From the NCBI GenBank assembly GCA_963969595.1, contig OZ018416.1, forward strand, positions 11,176,065-11,240,064: a stretch of 64,000 bases of DNA. Reading direction: 5' to 3'. Source of the stretch: Neckera pumila. Its lineage: Eukaryota; Streptophyta; Bryopsida; Hypnales; Neckeraceae. Positions 1-11,600 of this stretch are shown one piece after another. How positions within the stretch are numbered: the first letter of the stretch is position 1; the number at the start of each line of letters is the position of its first letter. The notes beneath the pieces were generated by a model. That model was not told the DNA's origin. It ran no database searches and worked only from the letters and a program-made list of their open reading frames with translations. The position numbers and the translations under genes were made by a program.

Positions 1-12
1 AAGGCCCATCAT

Positions 13-416
13 CCAAGTCAACATGGTATATCAGTAGTAAAAACATATTCAGATAAGTTATCCTATATAGACTAAAGAAAGGACCTAAGCAAATCCACGT
101 GACAACTTAGATCACCTATGGGATAGTTTCCCTATCCCGCTACTCCAAAATCTGCACCAATGATCATATTGGGCTTTTTTAATAAAAAACTTCTTCATTA
201 TCATTTTGTAGTAGGCATGACACCCCAAGTCAACATGGTATATCGGTAGTAAAAACATATTCAGATATGTTATCTTGTGTAGACTAAGAAAACGACCTAA
301 GAGAAAACCCACACGACAACTTAGATCACCTCTTGGGGTAGTTTCCCTATCTGGCTACTACAAAATTTCCACCAGTGATCACAATGGGCCTTTTAATAAC
401 AAACTTCTCCATTATA
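13..416. repeat. Two-copy tandem duplication, about 212-bp period
   Basis: Unit 1 starts at 13 and unit 2 at 225, both with CCAAGTCAACATGGTATATC. The match continues through CAACTTAGATCACCT and TAGTTTCCCTATC to the end of unit 2 near 416, with scattered substitutions and small indels. The 66-codon minus ORF inside it looks incidental. The window may cut off further units on the left. Confidence 0.85.
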
Positions 417-540
417 TTTAAGGAAATTTTAGAGAGGTTTTATATTTATATTTAGAATTTCAATTTCAAATTCACTAAATACCAAAATTTCGTATTTTCT
501 TCTATAGAAGTTCTTTCCATCAATTTTGAGAAGAGCAAAT

Positions 541-810
541 GACACTTTCAGGTTGACGTGAGAGGAGACCTGTGCGACAGGCAAGTGACTGTTGCCGTGA
601 CATCCCCAGGGCCCTCCCTCCCTCCCTCCCTCCCTTGCATTCCCCTTAATTGTATCTGTCTTGCCCCTCCTGCTATTCTGTTAAATCCAAGTGAAAGCCG
701 CAGACTGAACCCATCCGGACGGACGGACGGACGGACTGGTTGTCTCGTCTCGAGCAGGTGCTTACTTACAACTTGTGCCCCTCACCATCACGTCAATGTA
801 AGTTAGCACG
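541..810. other. GC-rich island with CCCT and GGAC microsatellites
   Basis: This is a short stretch much richer in G+C than its flanks. It contains a (CCCT)n run near 613-635 and a (GGAC)n run near 715-736. An 82-codon plus ORF (558-806) covers it, but its residues come largely from the simple repeats and match no domain I know. It may be low-copy host DNA, for example a gene-proximal region, left between AT-rich transposons. Confidence 0.4.
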
Positions 811-1037
811 AATCAACTTCATTAGGACTGAGGAAAACTGATCAAAACCTGATGATCTATCCTGCCACCAGCTTAGCTGGTCTGAAATGGAAAGAGAGAT
901 GAGTAGATGGCGGGACACAGGTAATTTGAGTGTGCTTATTGCCCACCATGTTCTCTCAGCAGTTTACCGTGGTACCTTGGTTCCTGGATGGGTTGTCTCC
1001 ATTTTCATCAAGTGAGGGATGCAACTTCAATGATCAA

Positions 1038-1299
1038 ATCTACACAAAGTAGTGAAATTAGGTTGCCTTGTCAATTAGGTTGCCTTACTTGAGAGAGATA
1101 GATAAATTACCTCATGGATCAATGCTTGTTTCACATGGAGGCGCATGGCACTCTCTGAAACAGGCCTTGAACTGATGCACAAGTCTATGCCATACACATG
1201 ACTCTAAAATGAATGCATCACTGTACAAAAGCAGTGTGAATTGATTTCTATAGCGAGAAATTAGTGTGGGACAACCTAATTTCACTATTTAGTGTAGAT
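1038..1299. mobile_element. Small inverted-repeat element (MITE), about 262 bp
   Basis: The left end at 1038 (ATCTACACAAAGTAGTGAAA, then TTAGGTTG) is the reverse complement of the right end at 1272-1299, with two or three mismatches over 28 bp. The interior has no coding capacity. A lone match to the right end (TTTCACTATTTAGTGTAGAA) lies near 9388-9407, which suggests a dispersed family. I could not define a target-site duplication, so the superfamily is open. Confidence 0.6.
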
Positions 1300-1590
1300 A
1301 ATAAACCTTTCTGAAAATGCGGGCTAAGGTAGGAGGCTCAAACGATGGAGGGGTAATTACAATTGCCTAGTAGAACTATCATGAATAGTGCAAAGAGTTT
1401 CAAAATGGATCACAGTTCCTTCAATGTGTATTTTGCTTTTTAATTGTGTTCTTAAATCCCTTTGAATAAAATATACATTCATGGAAGGTTGAAATAAATG
1501 AAAGAATGATGTGGATCATTCTCTGAGAGTCTTAGTTATAGAAACTTCATAAGTTTGAAGTGCTCCATTCAAGGGTTGATTTTTGATTAA

Positions 1591-2513
1591 CCCCTAAAGT
1601 CCCAAGGCCATTTTTCTGTCAAAAACCACTCAAAATTGCCATTTTGGCTGCATTCACCCAAGAATACAAAAAAAAAACATTTTCTTAGAATCTAACCGTA
1701 GGATCTTGTCCTTCACTTGTCAAAGATCATGTGGTAAAAATTTCATGAAGCTTGACCGTATAGATTGGAAGATATAAGCATTCAAAGTTGAAAAAGAAAG
1801 TTTTTTTGAACACTCACCTGCAATTTCAGATGACTTTGACCGCCATTTGTGGAAATGTTTTGCACTATAGACTTTGAGTTTAAAGTTTTTTACGTTGAAG
1901 ATGTAAGTTGAAAGTCTATAAAAAAAATTCAAAAAAAACACACTTGATTTTTATTCTTTAAAAAATTGTTAAGTAGAAGTAGGTCTAAGATCAAAAAAAC
2001 AACTAAATCTTAGATAGCTCGTAGATGGGACTGAAATACAATAATCCCAATGGCGAGATTTTTTAAGCAAGCAAACACAACATCCTCAAAAAAAAAATTG
2101 TAGAAAATTGTAAAAATTGCATTCAAAAATGAACCCTACAAATTATTTTTTCAAAAAGATGCTTAGATTGCCCAAAAAACAAGATTGTCCATAACTTGCT
2201 CATTATTAGGCCACATAAAATGAATCCAAGCTTCACACGTAAACAAAAATATAAAGTTTTAGAGAAAAAAAAATTAAAATTTATTTTGACTTTTTGCAAA
2301 AAAATTTGTGCTGCTCGCTGGGTTTAGTTTGAAACTTTTTGTGGTATAACTTTTGCTCCTGGGCACCAATTGAAATAAAAATTATATTCCTACAAAGCTA
2401 ATCAATTTTTCTATCTTATGGAAAAGTTTCAAAAAGTTTCACTAAAAATTGAGCCTGTAGGTACCTGCCCAAAATCTGATTTGTCCCCCAAGGGGACAAT
2501 GGGACTTTAGGGG
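1591..2513 (+). mobile_element. Family T element, TTAA-flanked piggyBac-like MITE
   Basis: This is a reference copy of the window's main repeat family, 923 bp. TTAA (1587-1590) precedes CCCCTAAAG; CTTTAGGGG is followed by TTAA (2514-2517). End A reads CCCAAGGCC. End B carries the palindrome TTGTCCCCCAAGGGGACAA at 2481-2499. The interior is non-coding and contains the ATAACTT modules near 2191 and 2346, plus an inverted module near 1720-1790. The left half resembles the alpha subfamily and the right half beta/gamma, so this copy may be a mosaic. An exact TTAA duplication with CCC/GGG termini is typical of piggyBac transposons. The superfamily call is inferred because no transposase is present. 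Confidence 0.85.
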
Positions 2514-2517
2514 TTAA

Positions 2518-3326
2518 GATTGGTCCAATCTTTGAGCACCAATAGCTACCTACGCACCTTTCACTTTGAAAATTCATAATTAATTCATTCTAAGTCAAAA
2601 AATTACGATTTAAATTATCAATGAACAATTTCTCTTTTCTCTTTCTACCCAAACATATGTGAAAAGATGTTATACTCTACTGATTTTCCTACAAAGGTCC
2701 ATTATCCCTTCGATGGTCTGTTTAAGAGCCTCCTACCTTATGCAAGCCTGGAATGAATGAATGAATTCAACCCAACCCAACCTGCAGGAAGGGCGTAATC
2801 ATATGTATAATTATGGTCACCTCTCTTTTCCAAAAAAATAAAATAAAACATGTATAATTATGTCTCAGGCTCAGGGCCTGCAAACAGGCAGAATTGAAGT
2901 TGTTTTTACAGGTGACGTTCAAGACTCCCCTCAATATCTAATGTGACAAGGGGTTTAGTAGTCATGAGATTTGATGGTGATCTGGGTGGGGTCAAGGGGG
3001 AGCAATGATTCCAGGTGCAAAAAATGGGACTGAGACTCTGAGACGGAAGGAAACAAGTGAGTGAAAACAAAGAATCAGGATTGCAAATCTCATGTAATTG
3101 AGTTTTTGCCAGGAGAGGCTCATTCTTTATTTGCTTTTTTGTTCTTTTGGGACACAAAGGAAACCCAGAGCTTTATTCTTGAACTTGTGATCAATTGCCC
3201 AATGGAACCACTTCAGGTTGGTCTCATCCATTCAAGCATCATGGAGTGAGTGGAGTGTGTCCCAAACTTGTTCAATGTAATTCTTTCAAAAAAAAAGGTC
3301 TAAAACTAATGTAGGACTCGTACTTT
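2518..3326. other. Intergenic DNA, nothing recognised
   Basis: This is AT-rich sequence between two TTAA-bounded elements. Short ORFs of 62 and 83 codons overlap antiparallel at 2906-3249 and show no recognisable motif. A stretch near 2760-2790 (GAATGAATGAATGAATTCAA) is a short simple repeat. Confidence 0.4.
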
Positions 3327-3330
3327 TTAA

Positions 3331-3669
3331 CCCCTAATTGAGTGGAGGTGCAAAAAACCATGTTGCAGAAGTCACTTGGTGGCCTTATGGTCCTTTAGGG
3401 GTTAGCATTTGTGCTTGTGATGAAGAATTTGGAGGATGTTCTCGAAGGATGTACTTGGGTGTTCATTGAGGTTCAAAACTTCTTGTTCAATTATTGCTGA
3501 TTGATATGATTGTGAAGGATGTGTTATAATACAAAGACTCTTGCAAGGAAACAAGGCAATTACATTAAGGGCAACTTTATGTTGGGGACAAAGCCAAGAA
3601 ATGAAAAAACTCAACACTCTAAAAAGAAGTAGTTCAAAGTTCAAAAAAATAGCCTTGGAACTTTAGGGG
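3331..3669. mobile_element. Short TTAA-bounded element or pair of solo ends of family T
   Basis: TTAA at 3327-3330 precedes CCCCTAATTG. A complete right-hand terminus GGTCCTTTAGGGG occurs at 3389-3401, followed by TTAG. Another CTTTAGGGG at 3661-3669 is followed by TTAA that is shared with the next element. It could be a 71-bp deletion derivative (3331-3401) next to a lone end, or a 339-bp element spanning 3331-3669. The middle resembles no other copy. Confidence 0.5.
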
Positions 3670-3673
3670 TTAA

Positions 3674-4593
3674 CCCCTAAAATACTAAGGCCCTTTTTCT
3701 GCCAAAAAACACTCAAAACTGCCATTTCTATAGCAAAAAATTAAAAAAACTAAAAAATGTTTTTTTTTCACATCTAACCGTAGTATCTGACACCTAACTA
3801 GTTTGAGAGTGTGTGGAAAAAATTTCAGAATTTTTGAACGCACAGATTGCAAGATATCTGTGTTTTAAGTGAAAAAAACAAGTTTTTCAGCACATTGCGG
3901 GACTAGATTTTTTGACTTTGAACATTTTTAACTTAAAATTTTTGCACTACAGAGTTTTGAGCTTTAAATCTTTGTAGTGGAGAATTGAGTTGAGAGTCTA
4001 GAAAAAAAAAAAAAAATCTAAAAAACTTAATTATCATTCTTTAAAAAATTGTTAAGTAGAAGTAGTTACAAGATAGAAGGAAAATCTAAAGTATTCATAT
4101 GTTTTAGATGGAATTAAAATTCAGTGATTCCAATTGTGAGATTGTTCTATCAAGTAATATAAACCATGAAAAAAAAGAAAATTTGAAAAATTTGAAAAAT
4201 TGCATTCATAAATGCATCCTAGAAGTTATTTTTTTCAAAAAGATGCTCTAACGGCCCGAAAAACAAGAATGTCCATAACTTTCTCATAACAAATCCAAAT
4301 GAAATGAATAAAAGCTTTCCAAATAGACAAAAATATAATCTATGAGAAAAAAAATATTTAAAAAAAATTCAAATTTTTGTCCTTTTTTTTGCTGCCCGCC
4401 GTCCCTTGTTTTGAGCTTATTTGGTCATAACTTTTTTTCCCGGGCACCGATTGTGAAAAAAATTATATTCCCACAAAGCTTATCACTTTTTCTATCTTCA
4501 AAAAAAGTTTTGAAAATTCATGACAATATTTCAGCCTGTAGGTACCTGCCCAAAATCCCAAATGTCCGCCGAACCGACAATGGTCTTTAGGGG
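3674..4593 (+). mobile_element. Family T element, beta subfamily
   Basis: This full-length copy of 920 bp has TTAA on both sides (3670-3673 and 4594-4597). The left TTAA is shared with the preceding element, so two elements sit head to tail on one target. End A runs into CACTCAAAACTGCCATTTCT, a subfamily hallmark. ATAACTTT modules lie near 4274 and 4431, and an inverted one in the left third. The End B palindrome is eroded here (TGTCCGCCGAACCGACAA). Confidence 0.85.
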
Positions 4594-4710
4594 TTAATTG
4601 ACATTTTGAAAAAACATAAAAACAAATATAAGGGATCTAAACCAAACTAGTATCCAAATGGACCTCTAAACCTGAAGCTCTCACAATGTTTCTTAATACA
4701 TTGTAACTTA

Positions 4711-5627
4711 CCCCTAAAAGACCGAGGCCCTTTTTTTGCCAAAAAACACTCAAAACTGCCATTTCTATAGCCAAAAATAAAAAAATTTGAAAAATGTTTT
4801 TTTCCCACATCTAACCATAGGATCTTACACCTAACTAGTATAAGAGTGTGGAAAAAATTTCATAATTTCTGACAGCACAGACTGCAAGATATTTGCATAT
4901 AAAGTGAAAAAAACAAATTTTTCAGCACATTGGAGGACTAGATTTTTCGACTTTGAACATTTTTAACTTTATTTTTTTGCACTAGAGAGATTTGAGCTTT
5001 TAATGTTTATACTAGAGAATTGAGTGAAGAATCTAGCCAAAAAAGAAAAGTTTAAAAAAACTTGATTTTCATTATTAAAAAAATTATTAAGTAGAAGTAG
5101 GTACGAGATAGAAGGAAAATCTAAAATATTCATATATTTTAGATGGGATTAAAATGCACTAGTCCCAATGGTGAGATTGTTCTAGCAAGTAAACTAAACC
5201 ATGCAAAATAAAAAATTTGAAAAATTTGAAAAATCACATTCAGAAATGAGTCCTACAAGTTATATTTTTTTCAAAAAGACGCTCTAACTGTCCTAAAAAC
5301 AAGAATGTCCATAACTTTCTCATAGAAAATCCAAATGAAATGAATCAAAGCTTTCTAGATAGACAAAAATATAATCATGAGAAAAAAAAAGTTAAAAAAA
5401 AAAATTGCAAATTTTTTTGCTGCCCGCCATCCCTTGTTTTGAGCTTATTTGGTCATAACTTTTGTTCCCGAGCACTGATTGTGAAAAAAATTATATTCCC
5501 CTGAAAAAAATCAGGTTTTCTACCTCCAAAAAAAGTTTCAAAAAATCAGAAGAAAATTTCAGCCTGTACTCCTGTAGGTATCTGCCCCAAAACGCATTTG
5601 TCCCCCGAAGGGACAATGGTCCTTTAA
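4711..5627 (+). mobile_element. Family T element, beta subfamily, damaged ends
   Basis: It is close in sequence to the copy at 3674 over its whole length. The left flank reads CTTA rather than TTAA. The right terminus is broken: GGTCCTTTA is followed by ATGCTCC instead of GGGGTTAA. The End B palindrome GTCCCCCGAAGGGAC is present at 5600-5614. The loss of both terminal signals marks it as an old, immobile copy. Confidence 0.75.
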
Positions 5628-5939
5628 TGCTCCGAGACCTCTTTTTTATTAGTGATCATTTATTTCTATTATTATTTGCTATTGAGTTGGTTCATTACGA
5701 TGACAATTTGAAGAAACAATTTGTGGTCAATTCTTGGCTTTTCACATAGTATGTGTTTAACCTTGGAAAAAAAACAATTAAAAAATGGCTGGTGTCACGG
5801 GAAGGCCTACTGTAGCTAGGGTTGGGGTTGCCAGAGTTTTGTGTGAGGGTGAAAGTTTCATGTCTACTCAACTCTTCTGAGTGTATGTACATTCACAATT
5901 TTCATATGACGGAGGAGTCATCACAGCTGAGCAGCGCAC
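5628..5939. other. Intergenic DNA, nothing recognised
   Basis: This is AT-rich DNA with two short overlapping ORFs on opposite strands and no recognisable domain. It leads into the GC-richer island that starts near 5920. Confidence 0.35.
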
Positions 5940-6148
5940 ATATATTTCATCCTGAGGAAAAGGGGTAACGTACTCTTGTCCAGGGAGACGGACTGTGATG
6001 GTAGAGTGTGTGTGTGCAGTAAATTAAATGTAGTTCACTCTAGGGAGCCCAGGAGGGAGGAAGGACATCTCGGCTCACCATCGCCTCCAGCAGCTGGCTG
6101 GCTCAGTCTCCATTTGGATGCAGAGAAGTTAGGCTTTCAGCCTTCATC

Positions 6149-6228
6149 ATGCCCCGGCCTGTTGGGAAAGAAGACCCAATTGCTGCGTTCAGGGAACACT
6201 TGAATCCCGCCATTGCCAACATCCCAGA
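6149..6228 (+). CDS. Candidate first coding exon of an unknown host gene
   Basis: Within a GC-rich island, an ATG at 6149 opens a frame reading MPRPVGKEDPIAAF, then REHLNPAIANIPE, with a stop at 6230. A good splice donor, CCAGA|GTAAGG, follows position 6228 and would replace the stop. Upstream, AGGCTTTCAG at 6131-6140 could be an acceptor or part of a 5' leader. Codon choice (CCC, GGG, AAC, GCC) differs from the surrounding AT-rich DNA. I do not recognise the peptide. No matching second exon was found in the window, so the product, intron and even expression are unproven. It could also be a relic of a gene broken by transposons. Confidence 0.35.
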
Positions 6229-6543
6229 GTAAGGTACTCAACAACAAAAAAAAAAAAAAAAAAAAAAAAAACTCTGGTCCTGGTTTCTTACCTCTAATGG
6301 AATTTGTTGACCCTTAAGGTCGTGTCGTGTTGTGTCTATAGTAGTGCAAGGAGCCAAACATGCAGAGTTGCAGACCCAGCCAAGCGTGAATGTCAAAAAA
6401 AAAGGCCCCCTATTTTGTTCAGTGCACTTGAATCCAGATCTCCAACTGATTCCAGTAAGCTACTCAACAAAAGATCAACTCTGGACCAGCTGCTCCCTGG
6501 CCCCTGGCCTCCTGCCTAAGGTGATTCTCATGGATTTTGTTGG
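6186..6543 (+). repeat. Diverged tandem duplication of the exon/donor region
   Basis: Copy 1 (6186-6312) and copy 2 (6416-6543) share an ordered series of blocks: CACTTGAATCC, the splice-like CAG(A)GTAAG followed by TACTCAACAA, then AACTCTGG and CC, then CT(A/C)ATGGA(A/T)TTTGTTG. Copy 1 has a run of about 27 A residues (6246-6271) between the blocks. Copy 2 is read by an 86-codon ORF (6332-6592) that does not preserve the copy 1 frame. Confidence 0.55.
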
Positions 6544-6599
6544 CGCTCACTGCGTGCTACCTCCCCTTGCAAAAGCCACCCTTCATCACTAATTAAAGC

Positions 6600-8090
6600 C
6601 TTTTTAGTGTTGGAGGCTTCAAACAATTTTGTAAAATGGTGGGAAATGTCCTGCTCATTTCCCGGGTGGATTTGGCATTGAAATTAAATTAGGGTTTCTT
6701 GCTCGATTACACAAAGTTGCCTACGTAATCAGCCGTTATGTATAGGGCAATGCTCGACGATAAGGGCCATTGCCCAACATAAACTGCCAACCAGGAATAT
6801 AACAAATGGATGAAGAATTATTTGAATGATAAAGAGGGCCAAGAATATAACGAATGAAAAATCTGTAATGCCCTGTTACGTGGTATTTCTCGCATAATCA
6901 TCCAAATCACATCTTGTTCAACACGTTCTGTTCACCCCCTTGGCTTACCTTGGGTAGTGCTACTTGTTGTTGGGGATTTTGTGGAAAAAAGTGTCTCTTT
7001 ATTGAGCTCCGCCTTCCTTGTTGACACTATTTTTGCAAAAATCCCTCCTCCTTGGGCATTGCCCTATACAACATAAGGTGTGAGCACTAATTATGAACTC
7101 TACCCTAAATATCAACATATATAAATATGACCATGAATAGTTGGAAGGTATGAAAAAATGTGAATAAAAGAAATCACTGGAAGAAGTCATTGGACTTATA
7201 TTTTTATATTAATTCACCATCAGGTACTCACTGTATAATCTTTGAAATGTGTGTGTCAATGCTTATATATAGGTGGCCATTTTGTCAATTATCAGTGCAA
7301 TACTAAGTATAACTTGAAGAGTCAGTATCCCTCCAATTTTTGGTTGAAGTTTGATACTTTTACTTCATCCAATTTTTCCTTTTAATTGCTAGAAAGTCCC
7401 CATTATTCCTTGATCCAACTCTGAATAGTTTTTAGTTGTTCAACAATAAGTGGCAATTATACTTGCGCACAGGGCACCTTCACCACATTGAGCCCATATA
7501 AAAATATGAGCATTTTTACAATTTTCACACTTCCTTTAAAATCATAAGTTTTTGGCAAATGGAAAGACATGTCCAAAGCATTTTAGCAAATTTTTTGGGT
7601 CTTCATATGAATAAATTATGAATTTGCAAAGTGTTGATTTTAGGTGTACCTAAAATTGATCCCAAATTTTCATGCTCAAAATCATGTAAATTCCAGCCAA
7701 CAAGAATCTACAGGAAGTGGTTTGAAATTAAGGTTGGGGTTGGAATTAGGTGTAGTTACGTTAATATTTGTCTAATATACAAAACACATACACACATTGA
7801 TCATGCAAACCAATATTAATTAATCTTCCATAAAAAAAAAATAGGATCATGTGTTAAGTGAAGAAGAAGTCCAATCCCTTTTTGGAACGGTTGTAACTCA
7901 AGATCCCCTTTTTTTAGACCCCATACCAAAGTCCATATTTTAAAGAATCTACAATCATATACTAAAATTTGAAATGAAATACATGATATAAATTGAAGAT
8001 CTATAGAAACCATTGTGCTATTAACAGTTTGTTGATGTCATTTGGAAACAACAGATATTCAAAATCTAGAAGAATGTCCTCTCCAATGCC
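6600..8090. other. Intergenic DNA without recognised genes
   Basis: The ORFs here are 60-65 codons, in conflicting frames, and have no recognisable motif. The sequence around 6600-6960 is mildly GC-richer than the rest. I see no terminal repeats that would define an element. Confidence 0.35.
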
Positions 8091-8095
8091 TATCT

Positions 8096-8365
8096 AAGGT
8101 CAATGATTTGAACAACAAATGTCTCTAAAATATACTATCAAGGTTGAATATTTGAACAACAAAAAGAGTCTCTAAGTCTCTTTCAAGGTTGGATATTTGA
8201 ACAATGAATGATATCTTCCCAAGGTCAAATATTTGTACAACAAATGTGTCCAATGATCCTCCAAGGTCAAATATTTTGTACAATGAATGTCTCCGTGATC
8301 CCCCCGAGGCCAAATATTTGCATAACAAATGTTTCCAATGATCCTCCAAGGTCGAATATTTTGAT
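8096..8365 (-). repeat. Minisatellite, about 42-bp period, 7 copies
   Basis: Units begin with AAGGTCAAATATTTG or close variants at 8096, 8140, 8185, 8221, 8263, 8306 and 8348, spaced 36-45 bp. Most spacings are close to 42, a multiple of three. The minus strand is therefore partly open, giving a repeated peptide of the form IFDLGGSLDTFVVQ in 74- and 128-codon ORFs (8125-8558). Two further ACAACAAATGTTGT motifs follow near 8394 and 8449. I treat this as a tandem repeat rather than a gene because the units shift frame and no start or domain is convincing. Confidence 0.7.
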
Positions 8366-8559
8366 TTCCTCCCGATTTTTTATAATTTCCGACAACAAAT
8401 GTTGTACTTGCCAAGAAAATAGATCCATGCATTTCCACGTGGTTATTGGACAACAAATGTTGTCCACTGTGATTGGATAGACTTTTTATTATCTCAGCAC
8501 ATGTTGTTAGACACTTGAATCCTAACTGATTCCAACTGTTTTGTTGCAAGGAGTACATG

Positions 8560-11400
8560 GCTTATTTGCTGAAAAGATGGTCTATTTGACATGAGAAATT
8601 TAGATGCTACATTCAAAATTAACTACTTTGAAATACCCATTGTCGGTTAACATATGTAAGACAGGGGTTCATTCAAAATACCATATCAAGAATGTAGACA
8701 TAAAATTCAAATTTGTGAAATGAAAGTTGGAGAGCGCAAAATGCTCGGAAATGTTATGCATATTCAACCTCTATTAGGTGTTCAACTACAGCCTGTACAT
8801 GAATGTCTGATTTGGCTGTCAAGTGTTGAAATTGAATTTCCATGTTAGTTTTTCAAGGGGCCACGTCACCTCTACCATTCACAAGATGACACGTGACACC
8901 TTTTTAATAAACCAAAATGAATTAATTTATGCCGAATTTGATTTTTCGCATTGAGTGTCTACAAGACAAATAACGAATGTTGCAAAACTTCCACTTTGTC
9001 CAATTAGTATTCATTTAGGAAGCTTCAAGAAAGATGATGCAATATGTCAATGAAAACAAGAAAAAATGGTCCACATGAATCAATAGTGTAGATGTTCTTG
9101 GAGAAGTTACCATAATTAACTATAAATTTTTGGAAGCAATCTTACTATCTCCAAATTGAGCATTAGGGGTTAAAAAGTAATTAGAGACTTGTGTATATTA
9201 ATATCTAATTCCAAAGCAAATAATTGTTTTCAATGGAGGAAGCAAAAGCGTTGGTGAAGCAAATTGTTGATAATTGTCCTTGAAGATCTTTGTGGAAGAG
9301 GAGTCCACCAAATGCTTACATGGTGAGTGCTTTCAATAATTTTAAATTGCACAGTCATGCAAAAACCTCTTTTATGTGGTGCCTCTTTCACTATTTAGTG
9401 TAGAATGCATTTGAATTCTTACATTACTTGAATGTTTTGGGGAATGACAACAAAGCATGTCATACTCCAGTTGAACGTTTCTAGAATGACAATAAAGCAT
9501 GGATCCATACACCCTAAATCCCATTGAATTGTCTTCTTCCTAATAGTAAGCTCTCACAACTATTGAATCAAGAATAAATGAGGCATAGGAGCACCAAGCA
9601 ATAATGGGAGAGTATGATTCCAAAGGCCCACAAGGGTACTAGCTTGGTACCCAGAGTGGCCTTTTGGAACTATACTTTTGTACTTTAGCTTGGTGGCATG
9701 AGACCTTTCCTCCACTAGTGCAAAAATACTATATTATAGAAACATTATTCTTTTATTTGTAATTATCACAATTATAATTTTCTGAGATTGCTATGATTAT
9801 TTTTTTCACATACAAAATGCATGTACCGGTGAAGAAAGAAAACAAGATATTGAGTATGATATAAGGGTCCCCACTCAAAAAAAATCATTTGAAATTTTTA
9901 CTATTTGTTGGTATATGGTGTTTTTGTTGTTTAAATTTACATCTTATTACAAAAAAAAATCCAGTGCACTATGTTGTAGACAAAAAGAAAAAGGTGGTTT
10001 GTTTGCAATCCTATTTCTTACCCTCAAAAAATTAATGGCATGCTCTCTAAACAGCTTCACTGTTCTTGAACCATGTTAAAAAGGTTGATACAAATTCAAA
10101 CAAAACTATAACAATATTTGGAAGGGAGCTCAATTTCAATTTCCATATATTCAATCTATACATCCACTAAGGGTAGAAGAAAGCAAATGGCACAAAACAA
10201 AAGGAGAATTAACTTGTGAGTGTTAGGAACACCAATAAGACACTACAAAACCAACGTGATGAACGTGTACGATGGTTAGCACACTTCTAATCATCACAAA
10301 TTGCAACAAAGCATAATTACTACTAAGTGGCAAGATTTCCTTTTAGCCGTTTGAATTAGAAAATTAAAAAGGATTCCATCACAATTTACAATGCATTATT
10401 TAAACAACATAAGAATAAATTATGAATTCTCTATGCACTTGGGATAGTTGTACAATACATTGACACAAAGTTCTCATGTTTAAACCTTGTACATTTTCAA
10501 TTATTTTCATTCTAGTCAAGAATCTAGACGTGACAATTTTGGTTTAATGATGATATTATACAAGTATAAAGTTTTAATTTGTGCTAGTGTAAAATTGGTG
10601 AAACATTGCATTTGGATTTCAACTAAGGTCAATTTGGACCTTGAGGCAATAAAGGCCCCATTAAAAATTAGTTGGAACTAAACTAGGAGGTCCATCATAA
10701 AAGTACCCATTTAAGAGCTGAAAATTAATTTGGATCAGTTAGACCTCTTAAAATAATCTTTGTGAAAACACAACAATATCACTTATGGAGTGAAAGATTA
10801 TAATGTTTGACCATGAGGGTGCTAAAACTGCAAAAATCTTTCAACCTTCTTTACACAAATCAAATCTAATGAGTTGGTGACCAAAAAAATATGAGGCTAA
10901 AGGGCCTAATTTGTATAACCCTGATCAATTTATGGCTTCTTAAAATCTACTCTACAATTTTTTTTAATGATTTTTGAATGTGATTTTTTCTCCACAATCT
11001 AGTGTAGTTGAGACTCATTTCCAAGAGCTCTCAACACTACGGGAAGTCAAGATTGCACTGGGTACCCTAGTACAAAAACTTGAATAGAAAAATCACTATC
11101 ATTTATTTTGAAGATCGGATTTTTGGTGCTAAAACTAGACTTCAAGAAGAACTTTCTAAAAATATAAACTACTAAAAATAGCAGCTTGGTTAGGTTTTAT
11201 ATAACTTCCAAGTTTTGCAAACACCAGATTTTGGTGCCTCGGGCATTTAGGGATTAAAAGACAAATGAAATTGGCATCTAACCCAATTCATTTCATGTTT
11301 TTTGAAACTTCATGGAATTACTTACTATATGAGTTTTTGAAGTTGAAATGTAGTAATCACTAAATAAATCCACCACTTCTATTGCACCTCTGCCTTAGAA
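8560..11400. other. Long AT-rich intergenic stretch
   Basis: About 2.8 kb with no ORF above 64 codons and no obvious terminal inverted repeats. A possible lone family T terminus, TTAGGGGTTAA, lies at 9163-9173 without any companion sequence. Nothing else was recognised. Confidence 0.35.
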
Positions 11401-11411
11401 GACTCTTTTAA

Positions 11412-11600
11412 CCCCTAAAGGACCAAGCTGCATTTTTTGGCAACATAGCAATTTGGGGCAGCTCATTACAAATGGAATTTTTATTTATTTCTTTGAAAAC
11501 TTTATACAACATGTGCCTAAGGAGTAACTTTAACTTAGAACCAAAGCGCTTCAAGGACCTCCTACCATAGCACCAAAATATTTTCTTAACATGTTTAAAT
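11412..11600 (-). mobile_element. Family T fragment, delta subfamily, End B only
   Basis: TTAA (11408-11411) is followed by CCCCTAAAGGACCAAGC and the delta hallmark GGCAACATAGCAATTTGGGG, also found at 32.8 kb. Similarity fades after roughly 190 bp, in a sequence with GTGCCTAAGGAGTAACTTTAA. No matching End A was found before the GC-rich stretch at 11.8 kb, so this is a truncated copy. Confidence 0.6.

Noticed and set aside
1587..1600. CCCCTAAA at element ends resembles the plant telomere unit CCCTAAA
   Set aside because: Only one unit occurs at each end, with no tandem array, and the same octamer sits next to TTAA at both ends of every copy. It is a transposon terminus, not telomeric DNA.
8096..8365. 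CRISPR-like array
   Set aside because: Units are diverged and contiguous with no unique spacers, and the context is eukaryotic.
9163..9173. TTAGGGGTTAA as a lone family T end
   Set aside because: No family text precedes it and no partner end is nearby. An 11-bp match can occur by chance in 64 kb of AT-rich DNA.
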